Shown piece by piece: positions 14,617-22,988 of a DNA stretch of 34,244 nucleotides; positions within the stretch are counted from its first letter, which is position 1, and each line of letters opens with the position of its first letter. The notes beneath the pieces were generated by a model that saw nothing but the letters and a program-made list of their open reading frames with translations, did no database searches and was not told the origin of the DNA. The DNA comes from Acidovorax facilis (GTDB taxonomy: Bacteria; Pseudomonadota; Gammaproteobacteria; Burkholderiales; Burkholderiaceae_C), in assembly GCF_023913775.1 (NCBI RefSeq), contig NZ_JAMXAX010000060.1, positions 1 to 34,244 on the forward strand, given 5' to 3'. A program made the position numbers and the translations under genes.

Positions 14617-15129
14617 ATGACCCACCCCATCTACAACGCCAGCATCCCCGTCTTTCGCCAGATGCTGGGCTCCCTGAAAGACGTGCTGGCCAAGACCGAG
14701 GCCCATGCCACGGCGCGCAAGATCGAGCCGGATGCACTGCTGCAGGCCCGGCTGTTCCCCGACATGTTCCCCATGGCGCGCCAGGTGCTGATTGCCTGCG
14801 ACTTTGCCAAGGGCGTGGCCGCACGCTTGGCCGGGGTGGAGGTGCCGTCCTTCCCCGACGCCGAGCGCCCCGGTTTCGCCGATCTGAATGAACGCATCGA
14901 CACCGTGCTCACGTTTGTCGAAGGCCTGCCAGAGGCTGCGTTTGCCGATGCCGCCACGCGCCAGATCACCATCCAGCCCGGCACGCCGCGCGAAAAACAG
15001 TTCGTCGGCGAGCACTACCTGCTGCACTACGGTCTGCCGCAGTTCTTCTTCCACGTGAACGCGACCTATGCCATTGCGCGGCACAACGGCGTGGAGTTGG
15101 GCAAACGCGACTACATGGGCAAGTACTGA
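14617..15129 (+). CDS. DUF1993 domain protein
   Basis: This 170-residue cytosolic protein matches my memory of the DUF1993 family, four-helix-bundle proteins related to DinB-like folds. Recognisable segments are YNASIPVFRQMLGSLKDVLAKTEAHA at the N-terminus, LFPDMFPMARQVLIACDFAKG near 47-67 and FVGEHYLLHYGLPQFFFHVNATYAI near 129-153. The C-terminus is LGKRDYMG. The start ATG 14617 is preceded by AGGACA. It is convergent with the Lrp gene 36 bases beyond its stop. Function is not established; DinB-like folds often bind metal or thiols, and His131/His153 in the last helices could be ligands, but that is speculative. Confidence 0.87.
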   Translation: MTHPIYNASIPVFRQMLGSLKDVLAKTEAHATARKIEPDALLQARLFPDMFPMARQVLIACDFAKGVAARLAGVEVPSFPDAERPGFADLNERIDTVLTFVEGLPEAAFADAATRQITIQPGTPREKQFVGEHYLLHYGLPQFFFHVNATYAIARHNGVELGKRDYMGKY

Positions 15130-15165
15130 TCAGTGCCTGTGCGCAGACGGTCACCTCGGTGGCCG

Positions 15166-15639
15166 CTACTGCGCGTAGTTCAGCGGCAATGCCGTGGTGA
15201 ACTTGATTTCTTCCATCGCAAAGCTCGAACTCACGTCTGACAGCGCCACGGCCTGCGTGAGCCGCTTGTAGACCGAATCGTAGGCGCGGATGTCGGGCAC
15301 CACCACGCGCAACAGGTAGTCCACATCCCCGCTCATGCGGTAGAACTCGACGATCTCGGGGATGCCCATCACGGCATCCCGCAGGGTGTCAAACCATTGC
15401 TGGTGGTGCTGGTTGGTCTTCACGGCCACGAACACCGTCACACCCACATTCACCTTGCGCGGGTCCACCAGGGCGACATGGCGGGTGATGTACCCCTTCT
15501 CGCGCAACCACTGAATGCGCCGCCAGCAGGGCGTGTTGGACAGGTGCACGGCCTCGGCCAGCTCGGCCAGCGGCGTCTCGGCGTTGTGTTGCAGCATCGC
15601 CAGCAGCTGGCGGTCAATGGAATCCAGATTCTGTTTCAA
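15166..15639 (-). CDS. Lrp/AsnC-family transcriptional regulator
   Basis: This 157-residue regulator has an N-terminal winged helix (LDSIDRQLLAMLQHNAETPLAELAEAVHLSNTPCWRRIQWLREKGYI, about 5-52) and a C-terminal RAM effector domain (VFVAVKTNQHH to VDYLLRVVVPDIRAYDSVY). The start must be the TTG at 15639. An in-frame TAA lies eight codons upstream, no ATG or GTG occurs between, and the next ATG (codon 15) would delete the first DNA-binding helix. It is divergent from the gamma-glutamyltransferase across 223 bases, so it probably regulates that gene and itself in response to an amino acid. The non-ATG start without a Shine-Dalgarno suggests weak translation. Confidence 0.88.
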   Translation of the reverse strand: MKQNLDSIDRQLLAMLQHNAETPLAELAEAVHLSNTPCWRRIQWLREKGYITRHVALVDPRKVNVGVTVFVAVKTNQHHQQWFDTLRDAVMGIPEIVEFYRMSGDVDYLLRVVVPDIRAYDSVYKRLTQAVALSDVSSSFAMEEIKFTTALPLNYAQ

Positions 15640-15734
15640 GGGATATGTGAGAAATCGTTTCCCTTATTGGGCGTTACTCAGAGCATAAAAGCAAAGTTTT
15701 TTCAGGGCTGTCGTTACATACTGTCAAGGCATCG

Positions 15735-15750
15735 TTGGCACGGAATCTGC
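15735..15750 (+). promoter_or_regulatory. Candidate sigma-54 promoter of the gamma-glutamyltransferase gene
   Basis: TTGGCACGGAATCTGC matches the -24/-12 consensus TTGGCACG-N4-TTGC at all but one base. GG (15737-15738) and GC (15749-15750) are separated by exactly 10 bases, the essential spacing. A start near 15762 would leave a leader of about 100 bases with a CGCACCG/CGGTGCG hairpin (15770-15792). Sigma-54 control would fit nitrogen-limited use of glutathione or gamma-glutamyl peptides. No clear NtrC site was found. Confidence 0.55.
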
Positions 15751-15862
15751 GTCAAGTCCCCGTAATTTCGCACCGTGCATCCACCCGGTGCGTGGTGCGC
15801 TGTCTCCCCATGGCACGCCGTTCCTGGCCCCTCCCGTCGCCCTTTTTTCAAGGATTTCATCC

Positions 15863-17740
15863 ATGTCGCTTTCTGTTTTTCGACGCAACCCCTACGCCCT
15901 GGGACTGAGCATTGCCGCATTGGCCGTGCTGGCCGCCTGTGGCGGCAGTGACGGCCCCACCACCCCGGTGGCCACGCCTGAGCCCACCGAGCAGTACGTG
16001 CCGCCCGAGCCGCCCTCGGGCTACACGCCCAAAACCATCAGCTATGCCAACAAGGACATGGTGGCGGCGGCCAACCCGCTGGCGGTAAAGGCAGGTGTGG
16101 ACATCCTGGCCAAGGGCGGCACGGCCACAGATGCCGCCATTGCGGTGCAGATGGTGCTGAACCTGGTGGAGCCACAGTCGTCGGGCATTGGGGGCGGCGC
16201 TTTCATGCTGCACTACGACAAGGGCGCCAACAAGCTGCTGGCCTACGACGGCCGCGAGACCGCGCCCAAGGCTGCCACGCCCAACCTGTTCATCGGCGCC
16301 GATGGCAAGCCGCTGGGCTTCCTGGCGGCGGTGGATGGTGGCCTGTCGGTGGGCACGCCGGGCGTGCTGCGCATGCTCGAGGCCGCGCACAAGGCCCACG
16401 GCAAGCTGCCCTGGAAGGACCTGTTCGAGCCCGCCATCAAGCTCAGCGAAGACGGCTTTGCGATCTCGCAGCGCATGAGTGTGTCCATTGCCGGGTCGGC
16501 CGCGCGCATCAAGGCCCAGGGTGAGCCCGGATCCAGCTATTTCCTCAACGCCGACGGCACGGCCAAGGCGGCGGGCACGCTGCTCAAGAACCCTGAATTT
16601 GCAGCCACGCTCAAGGCCATTGCAGCGGGCGGTGCCGATGCGTTCTACAAGGGGGACATCGCCAAGGACATCGTGGCCAAGGTGGTCAGCCATCCCACCA
16701 ACCCCGGCAAGCTCGCGCTCGATGACCTGAGCGATTACACCCACAAGGTGCGTGAGCCCGTGTGCGGCGTCTACCGCGTGCAGTACCGCGTGTGTGGCAT
16801 GCCCGCGCCCAGCTCCGGCGGCATCGCGGTGCTGCAGACGCTGGGCCTGCTGCAGGGCTTTGACCTGGCGGCCATGAAGCCCAACACGCTCGACTCCGTG
16901 CACGTGGTGTCCGAGGCCTACCGCCTGGCCTATGCCGACCGCGCGCTGTATGTGGCCGACCCTGACTTCGTCAACGTGCCCCAGGCCGGCCTGATCAATG
17001 CCGACTACCTCAAGGAGCGCGCCAAGCTCATCAGCCTGCAAAAGAGCATGGGCGTGCCGGTGGCCGGCATCCCGCCGGGTGTCACGGGCGCCACGGGCAA
17101 GGACAGCTCACTGGCCCTGCCATCGACCACGCACATGTCCATCATCGACAACGCGGGCAACGCGGTGTCCATGACCACCACCATCGAGAACGGCTTCGGC
17201 AGCCTGCAGATGGTGCGCGGCTTCTTGCTGAACAACCAGCTCACCGACTTCTCGTTCACGGCCACCGACGCGGCAGGCAACCCCGTTGCCAACAGCGTGC
17301 AGGCCGGTAAGCGCCCCCGCAGTTCCATGGCACCCACCATCATCTTCAACGCCGCCACGGGCGACCTGGAAGGTGTGGTCGGCTCGCCAGGAGGCAGTGC
17401 CATCATCCAGTACACCGCCAAGACCATCCTGGGCATGACGGACTGGGGCCTGAACGTCCAGCAGGCCATCAACCTGCCGAACTTCGGTGCGCAGACCAAC
17501 GCCACCACGTCCATCGAAAAGGGCTCGCTCATCGACACCGCTGCCATCCGCGACGGACTCAAGGCGCGCGGCCACACCGTGGCGCAGAGCGACTCCTTCA
17601 CCAGCGGCCTGCATGGAGCGGTGTTCAACGGTGTGCGGTCCAACGGCAATGCGGGCCTGCTGTCGCGCAACCCAGGTGCGGGCACCTATGCCGGCGGCGC
17701 CGATCCCCGCCGGGAGGGGATTGCGCTGGGCAACAACTGA
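15863..17740 (+). CDS. ggt: Gamma-glutamyltransferase (lipoprotein form)
   Basis: The enzyme hydrolyses or transfers the gamma-glutamyl group of glutathione and related peptides in the periplasm. ATG 15863 has AAGGAT at 15850-15855. The 625-residue product has a lipoprotein signal with LAAC and Cys26, unlike the soluble E. coli enzyme. Key sites are visible: DGRETAP near 129-135 (substrate carboxylate Arg), SGIGGGAFM near 107-115, and Thr422 in PSTTHMSIID, the autocatalytic cleavage site and nucleophile. GSPGGSAIIQ near the C-terminal third is the oxyanion glycine pair. It should self-process into large and small subunits at Thr422. It is divergent from an Lrp-type gene, has a candidate sigma-54 promoter and ends at an intrinsic terminator. 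It likely recycles glutamate and cysteine from peptides. Confidence 0.93.
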   Translation: MSLSVFRRNPYALGLSIAALAVLAACGGSDGPTTPVATPEPTEQYVPPEPPSGYTPKTISYANKDMVAAANPLAVKAGVDILAKGGTATDAAIAVQMVLNLVEPQSSGIGGGAFMLHYDKGANKLLAYDGRETAPKAATPNLFIGADGKPLGFLAAVDGGLSVGTPGVLRMLEAAHKAHGKLPWKDLFEPAIKLSEDGFAISQRMSVSIAGSAARIKAQGEPGSSYFLNADGTAKAAGTLLKNPEFAATLKAIAAGGADAFYKGDIAKDIVAKVVSHPTNPGKLALDDLSDYTHKVREPVCGVYRVQYRVCGMPAPSSGGIAVLQTLGLLQGFDLAAMKPNTLDSVHVVSEAYRLAYADRALYVADPDFVNVPQAGLINADYLKERAKLISLQKSMGVPVAGIPPGVTGATGKDSSLALPSTTHMSIIDNAGNAVSMTTTIENGFGSLQMVRGFLLNNQLTDFSFTATDAAGNPVANSVQAGKRPRSSMAPTIIFNAATGDLEGVVGSPGGSAIIQYTAKTILGMTDWGLNVQQAINLPNFGAQTNATTSIEKGSLIDTAAIRDGLKARGHTVAQSDSFTSGLHGAVFNGVRSNGNAGLLSRNPGAGTYAGGADPRREGIALGNN

Positions 17741-17795
17741 GCTGCGCAATGTGATCGGTGGCGGCTCCAGAGCAGGGGCTGCGCTGATACTGATG

Positions 17796-17831
17796 AAGGC
17801 TGCCGGGTGGACTACCGGGCAGCCTTTTTTT
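17796..17831 (+). terminator. ggt: Intrinsic terminator of ggt, embedded in the 3' end of the convergent LysR gene
   Basis: AAGGCTGCC (17796-17804) and GGCAGCCTT (17818-17826) form a perfect 9-base stem followed by T residues through 17831. The right half and T-run lie inside the last codons of the minus-strand LysR gene and encode its QKKAAR end. The stem works only for plus-strand transcripts because no T-run follows on the minus strand. Confidence 0.85.
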
Positions 17832-18771
17832 GTGGGTGCTCCGTGGTGGCCGCCGGGTGCTTTTCGCCCGCCAGCGTCTGGAGCAAGCGGGTGAAGGTCG
17901 CTGTCGGGCCCACGTTGTCCTCGTCGCGATAGACCAGCGTCAGGGGCACATTCAGCCGCCCGCCATCCACCAACGGCCGGTAGGCAATGGCGTGGCGGTG
18001 CACGCCCAGCATCGATGAAGGCACCACGGAAATGCCCGTGCCCGCAGCCACCAGGTTGAGGTTGGTCAGCATGCGCGCCACCTCGGCCACCACGCGGGGG
18101 CGCACGCCCTGGTCGGCACACAGCGCCAGCAGGTTGGCATACAGGCCGGGCGCGCCCGGGCGGCGCACCAGGATCATGGGCTCGCCCTCCAGGTCGGAAA
18201 TCTGGATGGGCAGCGGCTTGCCGCGCCGCTGGCGTTGTGCCAGCGGGTGGTCGATGGGCAGGGCCACCATGGCGGGCTCGTGCTGCAGCGTATCGAACAC
18301 CAGGCCCGCAGGCCGCGCCACGGGTACGCGCAGCAGGCCGCAGTGCAGGCGGCCATCGGCCACGGCCTCGGTGATCTCGGCGGCGTTGTTCTCGCCAATC
18401 TCCAGCACCAGGCCGGGGTGGCGGGCGCGGCACTCCCGCAGGGCGAACGGGGTGAATTCATGGGCGGCGGCCGAGCTGGTGAAGGCGATCACGAGCCGGC
18501 CGGTCTTGCCCTCGGCCAGCAGCTGCATGCGGCTTTGCAGTGCGTCGAAGTCGTGCACCAAGCGGGCGGCCTCGGCCTGCAGTGTCTGCCCCGCCTCGGT
18601 CAGGGTGACGCCCTTGGCGTGGCGCTTGAACAGCACCATGCCCACCGTGTTTTCCAGGGCCTTGATCTGCTGGCTGAGCGGCGGCTGGGCCATGCCCAGC
18701 AGCTCGGCCGCACGGGTCATGTGCCCGGCCTCGGCCACCGCGAGAAAGTAGCGCAACTGGCGGATGTCCAT
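17812..18771 (-). CDS. LysR-family regulator (BenM/CatR-like type)
   Basis: This 319-residue regulator starts MDIRQLRYFLAVAEAGHMTRAAELLGMAQPPLSQQIKALEN, a textbook LysR winged helix of the subgroup that includes BenM, CatM and CbbR-like proteins. The AQPPLSQQI recognition helix is at about 28-36. The effector domain includes LVIAFTSSAAAHEFTPFALRECRARHPG (92-120) and AAGTGISVVPSSM near 255-268. It is divergent from a lipoprotein hydrolase gene across 154 bases that hold a LysR-type box and a good sigma-70 promoter, so it probably regulates that hydrolase. Its last codons overlap the ggt terminator. The inducer is unknown, though aromatic or aliphatic esters are possible. Confidence 0.92.
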   Translation of the reverse strand: MDIRQLRYFLAVAEAGHMTRAAELLGMAQPPLSQQIKALENTVGMVLFKRHAKGVTLTEAGQTLQAEAARLVHDFDALQSRMQLLAEGKTGRLVIAFTSSAAAHEFTPFALRECRARHPGLVLEIGENNAAEITEAVADGRLHCGLLRVPVARPAGLVFDTLQHEPAMVALPIDHPLAQRQRRGKPLPIQISDLEGEPMILVRRPGAPGLYANLLALCADQGVRPRVVAEVARMLTNLNLVAAGTGISVVPSSMLGVHRHAIAYRPLVDGGRLNVPLTLVYRDEDNVGPTATFTRLLQTLAGEKHPAATTEHPQKKAAR

Positions 18772-18803
18772 GTCAGAGGTCGGGTGCAGATGGCAGGATG
18801 TTC

Positions 18804-18818
18804 ATATGCAAATCGTAT
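18804..18818. promoter_or_regulatory. LysR-type T-N11-A box
   Basis: ATATGCAAATCGTAT is an imperfect inverted repeat containing T-N11-A (T18805, A18817), the LysR recognition pattern. It lies 33 bases upstream of the LysR start codon and 23 bases upstream of the hydrolase -35 box, which fits both autorepression and activation of the hydrolase. Confidence 0.5.
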
Positions 18819-18840
18819 CGCCTAGAGCATTTTTGCCTAT

Positions 18841-18869
18841 TTGACGTATTGAAAGCCGGTTTCTACGAT
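18841..18869 (+). promoter_or_regulatory. Sigma-70 promoter of the lipoprotein hydrolase gene
   Basis: TTGACG (18841-18846) and TACGAT (18864-18869) are separated by exactly 17 bases. The predicted start near 18876 gives a leader of about 50 bases ending in AAGGAG at 18909-18914. Confidence 0.65.
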
Positions 18870-18925
18870 GCAGCGGCATCCGGTTTGAAACGGCCCATAA
18901 GAATCCTCAAGGAGACACATCCACC

Positions 18926-20320
18926 ATGACTGCCCCGCAACCCCATTTGCCTCTGCCCCGCCTGGCCCTGCTGGGCCTGGCGTGCCTTGCGGTGGCCGCC
19001 TGTGCGCCCATGGCACCCAGCAGTGCACCAGCGGCCAGCGCGGTCTCTGCCAAGGCCGAGGCCGCCCCCGTGGCTGCGGCCTGCCCCAAGGACCTGGCAC
19101 CCATCGCCCGCTGCCTGTCGGGCCAGGATTCGGCGGGTGCGTATTACCTGATCGCCATGCCGCAGCAATGGAACGGCCACCTCGTGCTGCATGCCCACGG
19201 GGGCCCCGCGCTGGGTGCGCCCAGGATGGAGCGGTCGGTCGAAGACCTCACGCGCTGGTCCATCATGGTCCGTGCGGGCTACGCCTGGGCGGGCAGCACC
19301 TTCCGCCAGGGCGGCGTGGAGGTGCGCGCAGCGGCCGAGGACACCGAGCGCCTGCGGCAGATCTTTGTGCAGCACGTAGCGCAGCCGCAGCGCACGGTGC
19401 TGCACGGCCAGTCCTGGGGCGCCAGCGTGGCAGCCAAGGGGGCCGAGATGTTCCAGACCACCGCCAATGGCAAGCGCCCTTACGACGCCGTGCTGCTCAC
19501 CAGCGGCGTGCTCGCGGGCGGCACGCGCTCGTACGACTTCCGCACCGACCTGCGCGTGGTCTACCAGTACCTGTGCAACAACCACCCCCGGCCCACCGAG
19601 GCGCAGTACGCGCTGAACATCGGCCTGCCTGCCGACGCTGCGATGACGCAGGCGGACCTGTCAGCGCGCCTGAACGAATGCCTGGCCCTGAACAAGCCCG
19701 CTGCCGAGCGCACGCCCGAGCAGCAGCGCAAGGTGCAGACCATCGTGGATGTGATCCGCATCCCTGCGAATTCCATCCAGGGCCACATGAACTGGGCCAC
19801 CTTCCACTTCCGCGACGTGGTGCAGCACCGCACGGGCGGCGCCAGTCCGTTTGGCAACCGGGGGGTGTTGTACCGGGGCTCGCCCGACGATGCCGCCCTG
19901 AACGCGGCCGTGCTGCGCTACCGCGCCGACCCTGCGGCCGTGGCCCGCTTCGCGCAGGACACGGACCTGACCGGCCGCATTCCCGTGCCTGTGCTCACCG
20001 TGAAAGGCGTGGACGACCCCACCGCCTTCGTCGAGCTGGATGCAGCCTTCAAGGCCACCATGGCGCAGGGCGGCAGCGCGGCGCGCCTGGTGCAGACCTT
20101 CACCCAGCACAACACCCACAGCTACCTGAGCGACCCGACCTACCCCACGCTTTTGGCGGCGCTGCTGCGCTGGGTGGACACGGGCGACAAGCCCACGCCC
20201 GAGGGCATTGCGCGGCAGTGCGCAGGCATGGAGACCCCATTTGGCAAGGGCTGCGCCTTCCTGCCCGGCTATGTGCCTGCGCCGCTGGCAAGCCGGGTGG
20301 CTGAGCGCGAGCGGCCGTAA
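18926..20320 (+). CDS. Alpha/beta hydrolase lipoprotein, putative esterase
   Basis: This 464-residue product has a lipoprotein signal (LACLAVAAC, Cys26) and an Ala-rich linker to about residue 52. A catalytic domain follows. LVLHAHGGPALG near 86-97 provides the oxyanion HGG. TVLHGQSWGAS near 157-167 holds the nucleophile Ser163 in GxSxG. VLTVKGVDDPTAFVELD is the likely acid region and TQHNTHSYL contains the likely catalytic His. A Cys pair (CNNHP and NECLAL regions) and a C-terminal CAGMETPFGKGC could form disulfides in the periplasm. It is far longer than the hydrolase at 6244 and unrelated outside the fold. ATG 18926 has AAGGAG about 11 bases upstream. It is divergent from, and probably controlled by, the LysR regulator. 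The substrate is unknown. Confidence 0.85.
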   Translation: MTAPQPHLPLPRLALLGLACLAVAACAPMAPSSAPAASAVSAKAEAAPVAAACPKDLAPIARCLSGQDSAGAYYLIAMPQQWNGHLVLHAHGGPALGAPRMERSVEDLTRWSIMVRAGYAWAGSTFRQGGVEVRAAAEDTERLRQIFVQHVAQPQRTVLHGQSWGASVAAKGAEMFQTTANGKRPYDAVLLTSGVLAGGTRSYDFRTDLRVVYQYLCNNHPRPTEAQYALNIGLPADAAMTQADLSARLNECLALNKPAAERTPEQQRKVQTIVDVIRIPANSIQGHMNWATFHFRDVVQHRTGGASPFGNRGVLYRGSPDDAALNAAVLRYRADPAAVARFAQDTDLTGRIPVPVLTVKGVDDPTAFVELDAAFKATMAQGGSAARLVQTFTQHNTHSYLSDPTYPTLLAALLRWVDTGDKPTPEGIARQCAGMETPFGKGCAFLPGYVPAPLASRVAERERP

Positions 20321-20335
20321 ACCGGCCGCCAGCGC

Positions 20336-20370
20336 AAAAAACAAAGGCCCCGCTGGAACAGCGGGGCCTT
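20336..20370 (-). terminator. Terminator between the hydrolase and icd genes
   Basis: AAGGCCCCGCT (20344-20354) and AGCGGGGCCTT (20360-20370) form a perfect 11-base stem with loop GGAAC. On the minus strand it is followed by a T-rich tail (20345 down to 20336), so it should end the icd transcript about 140 bases after its stop codon. It also lies 23 bases after the hydrolase stop on the plus strand and may stop both. Confidence 0.78.
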
Positions 20371-20389
20371 GTGCCAAGGCGCTACAAAA

Positions 20390-20438
20390 TTCATAGCTGA
20401 TCGCGCCTTCTAGATAAGCGCCAGGTGCCAATATCTCC
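20390..20438 (+). repeat. Short dispersed repeat in the icd 3' region
   Basis: TTCATAGCTGATCGCGCCTT followed by TAGATAAGCGCCAGGTGCC has the same layout as the copies at 10134-10188 and 29255-29308. GGCGC-type arms replace AGCGCT, with compensating changes on both sides of the stem. Confidence 0.5.
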
Positions 20439-20512
20439 AAAAAAACACAGTCAGAGCACCTGTCTTCTCACACCGGGTGCAGCCCCGGCCGGGGCCGCCC
20501 CGCCGCCTCTGC

Positions 20513-22747
20513 TTACTTGACGGAGGCAAGCGCCTTGTTCAGCGTGGCGCTCGGGCGCATCACGGCGTCCAGCTTGGCCACGTCGGGCAGGTAGTAGCCG
20601 CCGATGTCGGCAGGTGCGCCCTGCACGGCCGCCAGCTCGGCCACGATGGTCTGCTCGTTGTCGGTCAACTGCTTGGCCAGGGGCGCAAACTTGGCGGCCA
20701 GCTCGGCGTCTTCGGTCTGTGCGGCCAGTTCTTGCGCCCAGTACAGCGCCAGGTAGAACTGGCTGCCACGGTTGTCCAGCTGGCCGGTCTTGGGACTGGG
20801 GTTCTTGTTGTTGTCCAGCAGCTTGCCCGTGGCAGCGTCCAGCGTCTGGGCCAGCACCTTGGCCTTGCCGTTGCCGGTCTTCAGGCCCAGGTCTTCCAGC
20901 GACACGGCCAGCGCCAGGAACTCACCCAGCGAATCCCAGCGCAGGTGGTTTTCTTCCACCAGCTGCTGCACGTGCTTCGGAGCCGAGCCGCCCGCGCCCG
21001 TTTCGTACATGCCGCCACCGGCCATCAGCGGCACGATGGACAGCATCTTGGCCGAGGTGCCCAGTTCCATGATGGGGAACAGGTCGGTGAGGTAGTCGCG
21101 CAGGATGTTGCCGGTGGCGCTGATGGTGTCCAGGCCACGGATCACGCGCTCCAGCGTGTAGCGCATCGCACGCACCTGGCTCATGATCTGGATATCGAGG
21201 CCGACGGTGTTGTGCTCGTGCAGGTACATCTTCACCTTGGTGATGAGTTCCTTTTCGTGCGGGCGGTACGAGTCGAGCCAGAACACCACGGGCATGCCGG
21301 AGTTGCGGGCGCGGTTGACGGCCAGCTTCACCCAGTCGCGGATCGCGGCGTCCTTGACCTGGCACATGCGCCAGATGTCGCCAGCTTCCACGTTCTGGCT
21401 CAGCAGCACTTCGCCCGTGGCCAGGTCGGTGATGTTGGCCACGCCGTCTTCAGCGATCTCGAAGGTCTTGTCGTGGCTGCCGTATTCCTCGGCCTGCTGG
21501 GCCATCAGGCCCACGTTGGGCACGGTGCCCATGGTCTTGGGGTCGAACGCGCCGTGCCACTTGCAGAAGTTGATGATCTCCTGGTAGATGCGGGCGAAGG
21601 TCGATTCAGGCATCACGGCCTTCACATCCTTCAGGCGGCCGTTGGCGTCCCACATCTTGCCGCCGTTGCGGATCATCGCGGGCATGGAGGCGTCCACGAT
21701 GATGTCGTTGGGCGAGTGGAAGTTGGTGATGCCCTTGGCCGAATCCACCATGGCCAGCTCGGGGCGGTGCTCGTGGCAGGCATGCAGGTCGCGCTTGATC
21801 TCGTCGCGCTGGCTTTGTGGCAGCGTCTCGATCTTGGTGTACAGATCGACCATGCCGTTGTTCACGTTCACGCCGAGTTCTTCAAAGGTCTTGGCGTGTT
21901 TCTCGAACGCATCCTTGTAGAAGATCTTCACGCAGTGGCCGAACACGATGGGGTGCGACACCTTCATCATCGTGGCCTTCACGTGCAGCGAGAACATCAC
22001 GCCGGTCTTGCGCGCGTCTTCGATTTCCTTTTCGTAGAACTCCAGCAGCGCCTTCTTGCTCATGAACATGCTGTCGATCACTTCGCGGTCGAGCAGGCTG
22101 ACCTTGGGCTTGAGGATGATGGCCTTGCCGCTCTTGGTGATCAGCTCCATCTTCACGTCACGGGCGCGGTCCAGCGTCATGGACTTTTCGCCGTGGTAGA
22201 AGTCGCCAGCGTGCATGTGCGAGACGTGCGAACGCGAGGCTTGGCTCCACTCGGCCATGCTGTGCGGGTTCTTGCGTGCGTATTCCTTCACGGCCTTGGG
22301 CGCGCGGCGGTCAGAGTTGCCTTCGCGCAGCACGGGGTTCACGGCCGAGCCGATGCACTTGCCGTAGCGGGCCTTGATCTCTTTTTCCTTGTCGTCCTTG
22401 GGCTGGTCCGGGTAGTCGGGCAGGGCGTAGCCCTTGGCCTGCAGCTCGGCGATGGCGGCCTTGAGCTGCGAGACGGACGCACTGATGTTGGGCAGCTTGA
22501 TGATGTTGGCGTCGGGCTGCAGCGTTTTCTTGCCCAGCTCGGCCAGGGTGTTGGGAGCGCGCTGGTCTTCCTTCAAAAACTCGGGAAACTCGCCCAGCAC
22601 GCGGGCGGCCACGGAGATGTCGCTCTCCGTCACATTGATGCCTGCGGGCGCCGCGAACGTGCGGACGATGGGCAGGAAGGAGGCCGTGGCCAGACGGGGT
22701 GCTTCGTCGGTCAGGGTGTAGATGATGGTCGGTTGCTGGGTCGTCAT
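20513..22747 (-). CDS. icd: Monomeric NADP-dependent isocitrate dehydrogenase
   Basis: The enzyme oxidatively decarboxylates isocitrate to 2-oxoglutarate in the TCA cycle, making NADPH. The 744-residue length is right for the monomeric (IDH-II) class, distinct from the ~415-residue dimeric type. Characteristic stretches are [19 protein letters not shown] (132-150, isocitrate-binding Ser and Asn), [60 protein letters not shown] and [27 protein letters not shown] 22747 gives the usual [17 protein letters not shown] opening; a GTG four codons upstream is less likely. It is a single-gene unit with a 5' leader carrying a perfect GGGCTGT-C-ACAGCCC dyad and a strong terminator downstream. The large antisense frame across it is a codon-bias shadow. 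Confidence 0.96.
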   Translation of the reverse strand: MTTQQPTIIYTLTDEAPRLATASFLPIVRTFAAPAGINVTESDISVAARVLGEFPEFLKEDQRAPNTLAELGKKTLQPDANIIKLPNISASVSQLKAAIAELQAKGYALPDYPDQPKDDKEKEIKARYGKCIGSAVNPVLREGNSDRRAPKAVKEYARKNPHSMAEWSQASRSHVSHMHAGDFYHGEKSMTLDRARDVKMELITKSGKAIILKPKVSLLDREVIDSMFMSKKALLEFYEKEIEDARKTGVMFSLHVKATMMKVSHPIVFGHCVKIFYKDAFEKHAKTFEELGVNVNNGMVDLYTKIETLPQSQRDEIKRDLHACHEHRPELAMVDSAKGITNFHSPNDIIVDASMPAMIRNGGKMWDANGRLKDVKAVMPESTFARIYQEIINFCKWHGAFDPKTMGTVPNVGLMAQQAEEYGSHDKTFEIAEDGVANITDLATGEVLLSQNVEAGDIWRMCQVKDAAIRDWVKLAVNRARNSGMPVVFWLDSYRPHEKELITKVKMYLHEHNTVGLDIQIMSQVRAMRYTLERVIRGLDTISATGNILRDYLTDLFPIMELGTSAKMLSIVPLMAGGGMYETGAGGSAPKHVQQLVEENHLRWDSLGEFLALAVSLEDLGLKTGNGKAKVLAQTLDAATGKLLDNNKNPSPKTGQLDNRGSQFYLALYWAQELAAQTEDAELAAKFAPLAKQLTDNEQTIVAELAAVQGAPADIGGYYLPDVAKLDAVMRPSATLNKALASVK

Positions 22748-22835
22748 GGCTTGTCTCACGAAACAGAGTAGGTAGGTGCCCCCGGCTGCGTCGCAGCGGG
22801 GCCAAACGCGGATGCTCTCTGATTCTCCTTGCTCG

Positions 22836-22850
22836 GGGCTGTCACAGCCC
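22836..22850. promoter_or_regulatory. Perfect dyad upstream of icd
   Basis: GGGCTGTCACAGCCC is a perfect 7-base inverted repeat around a single C, about 90 bases upstream of the icd start codon. A second dyad CACC-AAATA-GGTG lies at 22911-22923. An AAGGAG with no start codon behind it (minus strand, 22825-22830) also falls in this leader. They may be operator or leader elements; I could not place a convincing promoter. Confidence 0.35.
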
Positions 22851-22988
22851 GCTGTTTTTGCAATCGAATCTCACAATGCAAAATTATCATAAGCCCGGGG
22901 CACTTTTTTTCACCAAATAGGTGGTAATCACCCTGCGGCGCTCTGCAGTTTGACCGCGTTGGCGGCAGCGCGCCACCCCCTGTACACC

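Noticed and set aside
20477..22771. A 764-codon open frame on the plus strand opposite icd
   Set aside because: It is a codon-bias shadow: it is His/Val/Leu/Gly-rich, has no domain pattern, and mirrors the clear monomeric isocitrate dehydrogenase frame.
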